Origin: Osmia lignaria lignaria
Taxonomy: Eukaryota > Arthropoda > Insecta > Hymenoptera > Megachilidae
NCBI RefSeq assembly: GCF_051020975.1
Contig: NW_027478159.1
Location: 14,896,501-14,960,500 of the forward strand
Length of the DNA: 64,000 nucleotides
Direction of reading: 5' to 3'
In this document: positions 49,688 to 61,278 of the stretch, in pieces
Layout: every line of letters begins with the position of its first letter
How positions within the stretch are numbered: the first letter of the stretch is position 1
Translations under genes and position numbers: made by a program
The notes under the pieces: model-generated
The model's database searches: none
The model's input: only the letters and a program-made list of their open reading frames with translations
Told to the model about the DNA's origin: nothing

Positions 49688-51619
49688 TTGCAGATTTATC
49701 TCAAGGGAAGGGGCCTGACGGACATATTTCGAGATATTTCTTCTTCTTGTTGTTCTTCTTCTGCACAGCTAAGCTGGAAGTGGCATTTGCAGCTCGCAAT
49801 AGTGCAGAGTTATCTCAAAGAAAGAGGCCACGGTGTTTCTGTACCTCTATTATGTTGGTGCAGTTTCGGAACTTTTAAATATCTTGATATATCTCGAGAA
49901 CTACGCATCTGATCAAAAAATATCATCGAACATAAAAAGTAGGAAACTTAATTCTCTACAACAACGGTCTCTTAACATTTTGCCATAGCTCGCTTCGTTT
50001 CCGAGATATTTGCAGATTTATCTCAAGGGAAGTGGCCTGACGGACATATTTCGAGATATTTCTTCTTCTTGTTGTTCTTCTTCTGCACAGCTAAGCTGGA
50101 AGTGGCATTTGCAGCTCGCAATAGTGCAGAGTTATCCCAAAGAAAGGGGCCACGGTGTTTCTGTATCTCTATTATGTTGGTGCGGCTTCGGAACTTTTAA
50201 ATATCTCGATATATCTCGAAAACTACGCTTCTGATCAAAAAATATCATAGAACATAAATTGTAGGAAACATAATTCTTTACAAAATAGGTCTCTTAACAT
50301 TTTGCCATAGCTCGCTTCGTTTCCGAGATATTTGCAGATATATCTCAAGGGAAGGGGCGTGACGGACATATTTCGAGATATTTCTTCTTCTTGTTGTTCT
50401 TCTTCTGCACAGCTAAGCTGGAAGTGGCATTTGCAGCACGCAATAGTGCAGAGTTATCTCAAAGAGAGGGGCCACCGTGTTTCTGTATCTCTATTATGTT
50501 GGTGCGGCTTCGGAACTTTTAAATATCTTGATATATTTCGACAACTACGCATCTGATCAAAAAATATCATAGAAGATAAAAAGTAGGAAACTTAATTCTC
50601 TACAAAAAAGGTCTCTTAACATTTCGCCATAGCTCGCTTCGTTTCCGAGATATTTGCAGATTTATCTCAAGGGAAGGGGCCTGTCGGACATATTTCGAGA
50701 TATTTCTTCTTCTTGTTGTTCTTCTTCTGCACAGCTAAGCTGGAAGTGGCATTTGCGGCTCGCACTAGTGCAGAGTTATCTCAAAGAAAGGGGCCACGGT
50801 GTTTCTGTATCTCTATTATGTTGGTGCGGCTTCGGAACTTTTAAATATCTTGATATATCTCGAGAACTACGCATCTGATCAAAAAATATCATAGAACATA
50901 AAAAGTAGGAAACTTAATTCTCTACAAAAAAGGTCTCTTAACATTTTGCCATAGCTCGCTTCGTTTCCGAGATATTTGCAGATTTATCTCAAGGGAAGGG
51001 GCCTGACGGACATATTTCGAGATATTTCTTCTTCTTGTTGTTCTTCTTCTGCACAGCTAAGCTGGAAGTGGCATTTGCAGCTCGCACTAGTGCAGAGTTA
51101 TCTCAAAGAAAGGGGCCACGGTGTTTCTGTATCTCTATTATGTTGGTGCGGCTTCGGAACTTTTAAATATCTCGATATATCTCGAAAACTACGCTTCTGA
51201 TCAAAAAATATCATAGAACATAAATTGTAGAAAACATAATTCGCTACAAAAAAGGTCTCTTAGCATTTTGCCATAGCTCGCTTCGTTTCCGAGATATTTG
51301 CAGATTTATCTCAAGGGAAGGGGCCTGACGGACATATTTCGAGATATTTCTTCTTCTTGTTGTTCTTCTTCTGCACAGCTAAGCTGGAAGTGGCATTTGC
51401 GGCTCGCACTAGTGCAGAGTTATCTCAAAGAAAGGGGCCACGGTGTTTCTGTATCCCTATTATGTTGGTGCGGCTTCGGAACTTTTAAGTATCTCGATAT
51501 ATCTCGAAAACTACGCTTCTGATCAAAAAATATCATAGAACATAAATTGTAGGAAACATAATTCTCTACAAAAAACGTCTCTTAACATTTTGCCATAGCT
51601 CGCTTCGTTTCCGAGATAT

Positions 51620-53341
51620 TTGCAGGTTCAGCTCAAAGGAACTGGCCTGACAGACATATTTCGCGATATTTCTTCTTCTTGTTGTTCTTCCTCTGCACAG
51701 CTAAGCTGGAAGTGGCATTTGCAGCTCGCAATAGTGCAGAGTTATCTCAAAGAAAGGGGCCACGGTGTTTCTGTATCTCTATCATGTTGGTGCGGCTTCG
51801 GAACTTTTAAATATCTCGATATATCTCGAAAACTACGCTTCTGATCAAAAAATATCATAGAACATAAATTGTAGGAAACATAATTCTCTACAAAAAACGT
51901 CTCTTAACATTTTGCCATAGCTCGCTTCGTTTCCGAGATATTTGCAGATTCAGCTCAAAGGAACTGGCCTGACGGACATATTTCGAGATATTTCTTCTTC
52001 TTGTTGTTCTTCCTCTGCACAGCGAAGCTGGAAGTGGCATTTGCAGCTCGCCATAGTGCAGAGTTATCTCAAAGAAAGGGGCCACGGTGTTTCTGTATCT
52101 CTATTATGTTGGTGCGGCTTCGGAACTTTTAAATATCTTGATATATCTCGAGAACTACGCATCTGATCAAAAAATATCATAGAACATAAAAAGTAGGAAA
52201 CTTAATTCCCTACAAAAAAGGTCTCTTAACATTTTGCCATAGCTCGCTTCGTTTCCGAGATATTTGCAGATTTATCTCAAGGGAAGGGGCCTGACGGACA
52301 TATTTCGAGATATTTCTTCTTCTTGTTGTTCTTCTTCTGTACAGCTAAGCTGGAAGTGGCATTTGCCCCTCGCACTAGTGCAGAGTTATCTCAACGAAAG
52401 GGGCCACGGTGTTTCTGTATCTCTATTATGTTGGTGCGGCTTCGGAACTTTTAAATATCTCGATATATCTCGAAAACTACGCTTCTGATCAAAAAATATC
52501 ATAGAACATAAATTGTAGGAAACATAATTCTCTACAAAAAAGGTCTCTTAACATTTTGCCATAGCTCTCTTCGTTTCCGAGATATTTGCAGATTTATCTC
52601 AAGGGAAGGGGCCTGACGGACATATTTCGAGATATTTCTTCTTCTTGTTGTTCTTCTTCTGCACAGCTAAGCTGGAAGTGGCATTTGCAGCTCGCAATAG
52701 TGCAGAGTTATCTCAAAGAAAGGGGCCACGGTGTTTCTGTATCTCTATTATGTTGGTGCGGCATCGGAACTTTTAAATATCTTGATATATCTCGAGAACT
52801 ACGCGTCTGATCAAAAAATATCATAGAACATAAAAAGTAGGAAACTTAATTCTCTACAACAACGGTCTCTTAACATTTTGCCATAGCTCGCTTCGTTTCC
52901 GAGATATTTGCATATTTATCTCAAGGGAAGGGGCCTGACGGACATATTTCGAGATATTTCTTCTTCTTGTTGTTCTTCTTCTGCACAGCTAAGCTCGAAG
53001 TGGCATTTGCAGCTCGCAATAGTGCAGAGTTATCTCAAAGAAAGAGGCCACGGTGTTTCTGTACCTCTATTATGTTGGTGCAGTTTCGGAACTTTTAAAT
53101 ATCTTGATATATCTCGAGAACTACGCATCTGATCAAAAAATATCATCGAACATAAAAAGTAGGAAACTTAATTCTCTACAACAACGGTCTCTTAACATTT
53201 TGCCATAGCTCGCTTCGTTTCCGAGATATTTGCAGATTTATCTCAAGGGAAGTGGCCTGACGGACATATTTCGAGATATTTCTTCTTCTTGTTGTTCTTC
53301 TTCTGCACAGCTAAGCTGGAAGTGGCATTTGCAGCTCGCAA
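51620..53341 (+). repeat. 6761-bp-offset block, copy 2
   Basis: Second copy of the block at 44859. It alone has GCAGGTTCAG and GACAGACAT in its first monomer. It retains the regular forms in the third monomer, where copy 1 has changed. Confidence 0.83.
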
Positions 53342-53551
53342 TAGTGCAGAGTTATCCCAAAGAAAGGGGCCACGGTGTTTCTGTATCTCTATTATGTTGG
53401 TGCGGCTTCGGAACTTTTAAATATCTCGATATATCTCGAAAACTACGCTTCTGATCAAAAAATATCATAGAACATAAATTGTAGGAAACATAATTCTTTA
53501 CAAAAAAGGTCTCTTAACATTTTGCGATAGCTCGCTTCGTTTCCGAGATAT

Positions 53552-54299
53552 TTGCAGATTTATCTCAAGGGAAGGGGCCTGACGGACATATTTCGAGATA
53601 TTTCTTCTTTTTGTTGTTCTTCTTCTGCACAGCTAAGCTGGAAGTGGCATTTGCAGCGCGCAATAGTGCAGAGTTATCTCAAAGAAAGGGGCCACGGTGT
53701 TTCTGTATCTCTATTATGTTGGTGCGGCTTTGGAACTTTTAAATATCTTGATATATCTCGAGAACTACGCATCTGTTCAAAAAATATCATACTACATAAA
53801 AAGTAGGAAACTTAATTCTCTACAAGAAAGGTCTCTAAACGTTTTGCCATATCTCGCTTCGTTTCCGAGATATTTGCAGATATATCTCAAGGGAAGGGGC
53901 GTGACGGACATATTTCGAGATATTTCTTCTTCTTGTTGTTCTTCTTCTGCACAGCTAAGCTGGAAGTGGCATTTGCAGCGCGCAATAGTGCAGAGTTATC
54001 TCAAAGAAAGGGGCCACGGTGTTTCTGTATCTCTATTATGTTGGTGCGGCTTTGGAACTTTTAAATATCTTGATATATCTCGAGAACTACGCATCTGTTC
54101 AAAAAATATCATACTACATAAAAAGTAGGAAACTTAATTCTCTACAAGAAAGGTCTCTAAACGTTTTGCCATATCTCGCTTCGTTTCCGAGATATTTGCA
54201 GATATATCTCAAGGGAAGGGGCGTGACGGACATATTTCGAGATATTTCTTCTTCTTGTTGTTCTTCTTCTGCACAGCTAAGCTGGAAGTGGCATTTGCA
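53552..54299 (+). repeat. Local single-monomer duplication (322-bp offset)
   Basis: About 53610-53977 recurs at 53932-54299. Shared rare variants are GCAGCGCGCAAT, GGCTTTGGAAC, GCATCTGTTC, CATACTACAT, ACAAGAAAGG, TAAACGTTTTG and GCCATATCTCGC. Two adjacent copies therefore carry the same unusual changes, including loss of the TAG usually present in GCCATAGCTC. This is a recent one-monomer tandem duplication. Confidence 0.85.
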
Positions 54300-56449
54300 G
54301 CTCGCAATAGTGCAGAGTTATCTCAAAGAGAGGGGCGACCGTGTTTCTGTATCTCTATTATGTTGGTGCGGCTTCGGAACTTTTAAATATCTTGATATAT
54401 TTCGAGAACTACGCATCTGATCAAAAAATATCATAGAAGATAAAAAGTAGGAAACTTAATTCTCTACAAAAAAGGTCTCTTAACATTTCGCCATAGCTCG
54501 CTTCGTTTCCGAGATATTTGCAGATTTATCTCAAGGGAAGGGACCTGTCGGACATATTTCGAGATATTTCTTCTTCTTGTTGTTCTTCTTCTGCACAGCT
54601 AAGCTGGAAGTGGCATTTGCGGCTCGCACTAGTGCAGAGTTATCTCAAAGAAAGGGGCCACGGTGTTTCTGTATCCCTATTATGTTGGTGCGGCTTCGGA
54701 ACTTTTAAATATCTCGATATATCTCGAAAACTACGCTTCTGATCAAAAAATATCATAGAACATAAATTGTAGGAAACATAATTCTCTACAAAAAACGTCT
54801 CTTAACATTTTGCCATAGCTCGCTTCGTTTCCGAGATATTTGCAGATTCAGCTCAAAGGAACTGGCCTGACGGACATATTTCGAGATATTTCTTCTTCTT
54901 GTTGTTCTTCCTCTGCACAGCTAAGCTGGAAGTGGCATTTGCAGCTCGCAATAGTGCAGAGTTATCTCAAAGAAAGGGGCCACGGTGTTTCTGTATCTCT
55001 ATCATGTTGGTGCGGCTTCGGAACTTTTAAATATCTCGATATATCTCGAAAACTACGCTTCTGATCAAAAAATATCATAGAACATAAATTGTAGGAAACA
55101 TAATTCTCTACATAAAAGGTCTCTTAACATTTTGCCATAGCTCTCTTCGTTTCCGAGATATTTGCAGATTTATCTCAAGGGAAGGGGCCTGACGGACATA
55201 TTTCGAGATATTTCTTCTTCTTGTTGTTCTTCTTCTGCACAGCTAAGCTGGAAGTGACATTTGCAGCTCGCAATAGTGCAGAGTTATCTCAAAGAAAGGG
55301 GCCACGGTGTTTCTGTATCTCTATTATGTTGGTGCGGCATCGGAACTTTTAAATATCTTGATATATCTCGAGAACTACGCGTCTGATCAAAAAATATCAT
55401 AGAACATAAAAAGTAGGAAACTTAATTCTCTACAACAACGGTCTCTTAACATTTTGCCATAGCTCGCTTCGTTTCCGAGATATTTGCATATTTATCTCAA
55501 GGGAAGGGGCCTGACGGACATATTTCGAGATATTTCTTCTTCTTGTTGTTCTTCTTCTGCACAGCTAAGCTGGAAGTGGCATTTGCAGCTCGCAATAGTG
55601 CAGAGTTATCCCAAAGAAAGGGGCCACGGTGTTTCTGTATCTCTATTATGTTGGTGCGGCTTCGGAACTTTTAAATATCTCGATATATCTCGAAAACTAC
55701 GCTTCTGATCAAAAAATATCATAGAACATAAATTGTAGGAAACATAATTCTCTACAAAAAACGTCTCTTAACATTTTGCCATAGCTCGCTTCGTTTCCGA
55801 GATATTTGCAGATTCAGCTCAAAGGAACTGGCCTGACGGACATATTTCGAGATATTTCTTCTTCTTGTTGTTCTTCCTCTGCACAGCTAAGCTGGAAGTG
55901 GCATTTGCAGCTCGCAATAGTGCAGAGTTATCCCAAAGAAAGGGGCCACGGTGTTTCTGTATCTCTATTATGTTGGTGCGGCTTCGGAACTTTTAAATAT
56001 CTCGATATATCTCGAAAACTACGCTTCTGATCAAAAAATATCATAGAACATAAATTGTAGGAAACATAATTCTTTACAAAAAAGGTCTCTTAACATTTTG
56101 CCATAGCTCGCTTCGTTTCCGAGATATTTGCAGATTTATCTCAAGGGAAGGGTCCTGATGGACATATTTCGAGATATTTCTTCTTCTTGTTGTTCTTCTT
56201 CTGCACAGCTAAACTGGAAGTGGCATTTACAGCTCGCAATCGTGCAGAGTTATCTCAAAGAAAGGGGCCATAGTGTTTCTGTACCTCTATTATGTTGGTG
56301 CGGCTTCGGAACTTTTAAATATCTTGATATATCTCGAGAACTACGCATCTGATCAAAAAATATCATAGAACATGAAAAGTAGGAAACTTAATTCTCTACA
56401 AAAAAGGTCTCTTAACATTTTGCCATAGCTCTCTTCGTTTCCGAGATAT

Positions 56450-57090
56450 TTGCAGATTTATCTCAAGGGAAGGGGCCTGACGGACATATTTCGAGATATT
56501 TCTTCTTCTTGTTGTTCTTCTTCTGCACAGCTAAGCTGGAAGTGGCATTTGCGGCTCGCACTAGTGCAGAGTTATCTCAACGAAAGGGGCCACGGTGTTT
56601 CTGTATCTCTATTATGTTGGTGCGGCTTCGGAACTTTTAAATATCTTGATATATCTCGAGAACTACGCGTCTGATCAAAAAATATCATAGAACATAAAAA
56701 GTAGGAAACTTAATTCTCTACAAAAACGGTCTCTTAACATTTTGCCATAGCTCGCTTCGTTTCCGAGATATTTGCAGATATATTTCAAGGGAAGGGGCCT
56801 GACGGGCATATTTCGAGATATTTCTTCTTCTTGTTGTTCTTCTTCTGCACAGCTAAGCTGGAAGTGGCATTTGCGGCTCGCACTAGTGCACAGTTATCTC
56901 AAAGAAAGGGGCCACGGTGTTTCTGTATCTCTATTATGTTGGTGCGTCTTCGGAACTTTTAAATATCTCGATATATCTCGAAAACTACGCTTCTGATCAA
57001 AAAATATCATAGAACATAAATTGTAGGAAACATAATTCTCTACAAAAAACGTCTCTTAACATTTTGCCATAGCTCGCTTCGTTTCCGAGA
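56450..57090 (+). repeat. Distant copy of the 39391/41642 two-monomer block
   Basis: A TCTCAACGAAAGG monomer with GCGTCTGATC is followed by ATATTTCAAGG/GACGGGCAT with GTGCACAG and GGTGCGTCTTCGG, as at 39391-40034 and 41642-42285. The copy lies about 17 kb from the first, so related blocks are not confined to neighbours. Confidence 0.8.
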
Positions 57091-57170
57091 TATGTGCAGA
57101 TTTATCTCAAGGGAAGGGGCCTGACGGACATATTTCGAGATATTTCTTCTTCTTGTTGTTCTTCTTCTGC

Positions 57171-57179
57171 ACAGGTAAG
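57171..57179 (+). other. Donor-like ACAGGTAAG created by one substitution
   Basis: In the 57094 monomer the usual CACAGCTAAGC reads CACAGGTAAGC. A single C-to-G change turns the acceptor-like position into a near-perfect 5' splice-donor match. It occurs once in the window. No functional claim is made. Confidence 0.3.
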
Positions 57180-60100
57180 CTGGAAGTGGCATTTGCGGCT
57201 CGCACTAGTGCAGAGTTATCTCAAAGAAAGGGGCCACGGTGTTTCTGTATTTCTATTATGTTGGTGCGGCTTCGGAACTTTTAAATATCTTGATATATCT
57301 CGAGAACTACGCATCTGATCAAAAAATATCATAGAACATAAAAAGTAGGAAACTTAATTCTCTACAAAAAAGGTCGCTTAACATTTTGCCATAGCTCTCT
57401 TCGTTTCCGAGATATTTGCAGATTTATCTCAAGGGAAGGGGCCTGACGGACATATTTCGAGATATTTCTTCTTCTTGTTGTCCTTCTTCTGTACAGCTAA
57501 GCTGGAAGTGGCATTTGCAGCTCGCAATAGTGCAGAGTTATCTCAAAGAAAGGGGCCACGGTGTTTCTGTATCTCTATTATGTTGGTGCGGCTTCGGAAC
57601 TTTTAAATATCTTGATATATCTCGAGAACTACGCGTCGGATCAAAAAATATCATAGAACATAAAAAGTAGGAAACATAATTCTCTACAAAAAAGGTCTCT
57701 TAACATTTTGCCATAGCTCGCTTCGTTTCCGAGATATTTGCAGATTTATCTCAAGGGAAGGGGCCTGACGGACATATTTCGAGATATTTCTTCTTCTTGT
57801 TGTTCTTCTTCTGCACAGCTAAGCTGGAAGTGGCATTTGCGGCTCGCACTAGTGCAGAGTTATCTCAAAGAAAGGGGCCACGGTGTTTCTGTATCCCTAT
57901 TATGTTGGTGCGGCTTCGGAACTTTTAAATATCTCAATATATCTCGAAAACTACGCTTCTGATCAAAAAATATCATAGAACATAAATTGTAGGAAACATA
58001 ATTCTCTACAAAAACGTCTCTTAACATTCTGCCATAGCTCGCTTCGTTTCCGAGATATTTGCAGATTCAACTCAAAGGAACTGGCCTGACGGACATATTT
58101 CGAGATATTTCTTCTTCTTGTTGTTCTTCCTCTGCACAGCTAAGCTGGAAGTGGCATTTGCAGCTCGCAATAGTGCAGAGTTATCTCATAGAAAGGGGCC
58201 ACGGTGTTTCTGTATCTCTATTATGTTGGTGCGGCTTCGGAACTTTTAAATATCTTGATATATCTCGAGAACTACGCATCTGATCAAAAAATATCATAGA
58301 ACATAAAAAGTAGGAAACTTAATTCTCTACAAAAAAGGTCTCTCAACATTTTGCCATTGCTCGCTTCGTTTCCGAGATATTTGCAGATTTATCTCAAGGG
58401 AAGGGGCCTGACGGACATATTTCGAGATATTTCTTCTTCTTGTTGTTCTTCTTCTGCACAGTTAAGCTGGAAGTGGCATTTGCGGCTCGCACTAGTGCAG
58501 AGTTATCTCAACGAAAGGGGCCACGGTGTTTCTGTATCTCTATTATGTTGGTGCGGCTTCGGAACTTTTAAATATCTTGATATATCTCGAGAACTACGCG
58601 TCCGATCAAAAAATATCATAGAACATAAAAAGTAGGAAACTTAATTCTCTACAAAAACGGTTTCTCAACATTTTGCCATAGCTCGCTTCGTTTCCGAGAT
58701 ATTTGCAGATATATTTCAAGGGAAGGGGCCTGACGGACATATTTCGAGATATTTCTTCTTCTTGTTGTTCTTCTTCTGCACAGCTAAGCTGGAAGTGGCA
58801 TTTGCGGCTCGCACTAGTGCAGAGTTATCTCAAAGAAAGGGGCCACGGTGTTTCTGTATCTCTATTATGTTGGTGCGGCTCCGGAACTTTTAAATATCTC
58901 GATATATCTCGAAAACTACGCTTCTGATCAAAAAATATCATAGAACATAGATTATAGGAAACATAATTCTCTACAAAAAACGTCTCTTAACATTTTGCCA
59001 TAGCTCGCTTCGTTTCCGAGATATGTGCAGATTTATCTCAAGGGAAGGGGCCTGACGGACATATTTCGAGATATTTCTTCTTCTTGTTGTTCTTCTTCTG
59101 CACAGCTAAGCTGGAAGTGGCATTTGCGGCTCGCACTAGTGCAGAGTTATCTCAAAGAAAGGGGCCACGGTGTTTCTGTATCTCTATTATGTTGGTGCGG
59201 CTTCGGAACTTTTAAATATCTCGATATATCTCGAAAACTACGCTTCTGATCAAAAAATATCATAGAACATAAATTGTAGGAAACATAATTCTCTACAAAA
59301 AACGTCTCTTAACATTTTGCCATAGCTCGCTTCTTTTCCGAGATATTTGCAGATTCAGCTCAAAGGAACTGGCCTGACGGACATATTTCGAGATATTTCT
59401 TCTTCTTGTTGTTCTTCTTCTGCGCAGCTAAGCTGGAAGTGGCATTTGCAGCTCGCAATAGTGCAGAGTTATCTCAAAGAAAGGGGCCACGGTGTTTCTG
59501 TATCTCTATTATGTTGGTGCGGCTTCGGAACTTTTAAATATCTTGATATATCTCGAGAACTACGCGTCGGATCAAAAAATATCATAGAACATAAAAAGTA
59601 GGAAACATAATTCTCTACAAAAAAGGTCTCTTAACATTTTGCCATAGCTCGCTTCGTTTCCGAGATATTTGCAGATTTATCTCAAGGGAAGGGGCCTGAC
59701 GGACATATTTCGAGATATTTCTTCTTCTTGTTGTTCTTCTTCTGCGCAGCTAACCTGGAAGTGGCATTTGCAGCTCGCAATAGTGCAGAGATATCTCAAA
59801 GAAAGGGGCCACGGTGTTTCTGTATCTCTATTATGTTGGTGCGGCTTCGGAACTTTTAAATATCTTGATATATCTCGAGAACTACGCGTCTGATCAAAAA
59901 CTATCATAGAACATAAAAAGTAGGAAACATAATTCTCTACAAAAAAGGTCTCTTAACATTTTGCCATAGCTCGCTTCGTTTCCGAGATATTTGCAGATTT
60001 ATCTCAAGGGAAGGGGCCTAACGGACATATTTCGAGATATTTCTTCTTCTTGTTGTTCTTCTTCTGCACAGCTAAGCTGGAAGTGGCATTTGCAGGTCGC

Positions 60101-60634
60101 AATAGTGCAGAGTTATCTCAAAGAAAGGGGCCACGGTGTTTCTGTATCTCTATTATGTTGGTGCGGCTTCGGAACTTTTAAATATCTCGATATATCTCGA
60201 AAACTACGCTTCTGATCAAAAAATATCAGAGAACGTAAATTGTAGGAAAGATAATTCTGTACAAAAAAGGTCTCTTAACATTTTGCCATAGCTCGCTTCG
60301 TTTCCGAGATATTTGCAGATTTATCTCAAGGGAAGGGGCCTGACGGACATATTTCGAGATATTTCTTCTTCATGTTGTTCTTCTTCTGCACAGCTAAGCT
60401 GGAAGTGGCATTTGCAGTTCGCAATAGTGCAGAGTTATCTCAAAGAAAGGGGCCACGGTGTTTCTGTATCTCTATTATGTTGGTGCGGCTTCGGAACTTT
60501 TAAATATCTTGATATATCTCGAGAACTACGCATCCGATCAAAAAATATCATAGAACATAAAAAGTAGGAAACTTAATTCTCTACAAAAAAGGTCTCTTAA
60601 CATTTTGCCATAGCTCGCTTCGTTTCCGAGATAT

Positions 60635-61278
60635 TTGCATATTTATCTCAAGGGAAGGGGCCTGACGGACATATTTCGAGATATTTCTTCTTCTTGTTGT
60701 TCTTCTTCTGCACAGCTAAGCTGGAAGTGGCATTTGCGGCTCGCACTAGTGCAGAGTTATCTCAAAGAAAGGGCCCACGGTGCTTCTGTATCTCTATTAT
60801 GTTGGTGCGGCTTCGGAACTTTTAAATATCTTGATATATCTCGAGAACAACGCATCTGATCAAAAAATATCATAGAACATAAAAAGTAGGAAACTTAATT
60901 CTCTACAAAAAAGGTCTCTTAACATTTTGCCATAGCTCGCTTCGTTTCCGAGATATTTGCATATTTATCTCAAGGGAAGGGGCCTGACGGACATATTTCG
61001 AGATATTTCTTCTTCTTGTTGTTCTTCTTCTGCACAGCTAAGCTGGAAGTGGCATTTGCGGCTCGCACTAGTGCAGAGTTATCTCAAAGAAAGGGCCCAC
61101 GGTGCTTCTGTATCTCTATTATGTTGGTGCGGCTTCGGAACTTTTAAATATCTCGATATATCTCGAGAACTACGCATCCGATCAAAAAATATCATAGAAC
61201 ATAAAAAGTAGGAAACTTAATTCTCTACAAAAAAGGTCTCTTAACATTTTGCCATAGCTCGCTTCGTTTCCGAGATAT
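60635..61278 (+). repeat. Tandem pair of GGGCCC-bearing H monomers
   Basis: The copies at 60635 and 60957 both have TTGCATATTTATC, CACTAGTGC and AAAGGGCCCACGGTGCTTC. They differ at the 3' end: 60635 has CTTGATATATCTCGAGAACAACG, while 60957 has CTCGATATATCTCGAGAAC and GCATCCGATC. Confidence 0.82.

Larger units (their letters stand above)
44215..56127 (+). repeat. Array region V: 21-mer, 12-mer and 5-mer spaced duplications
   Basis: About 37 monomers. Markers are GGGGCGTGACGG (44215, 50332, 53874, 54196), GCCTGTCGGAC or ACCTGTCGGAC (44537, 50654, 54518), CACAGCGAAGC (45181, 47435, 51942), GGGAAGTGGCC (46469, 48079, 50010, 53230) and GTTATCCCAAAG (50010, 53230, 55484, 55806). Blocks recur at offsets of 6761, 1610, 3220, 3864 and 9981 bp. 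No gene is seen. Confidence 0.86.

Noticed and set aside
53697..54420. Longer open frames of 133-143 codons spanning two monomers
   Set aside because: They arise only because a G-to-T change removes the TAG in GCCATAGCTC in two duplicated monomers. There is no coding signal and no similarity to a known protein that I recognise.
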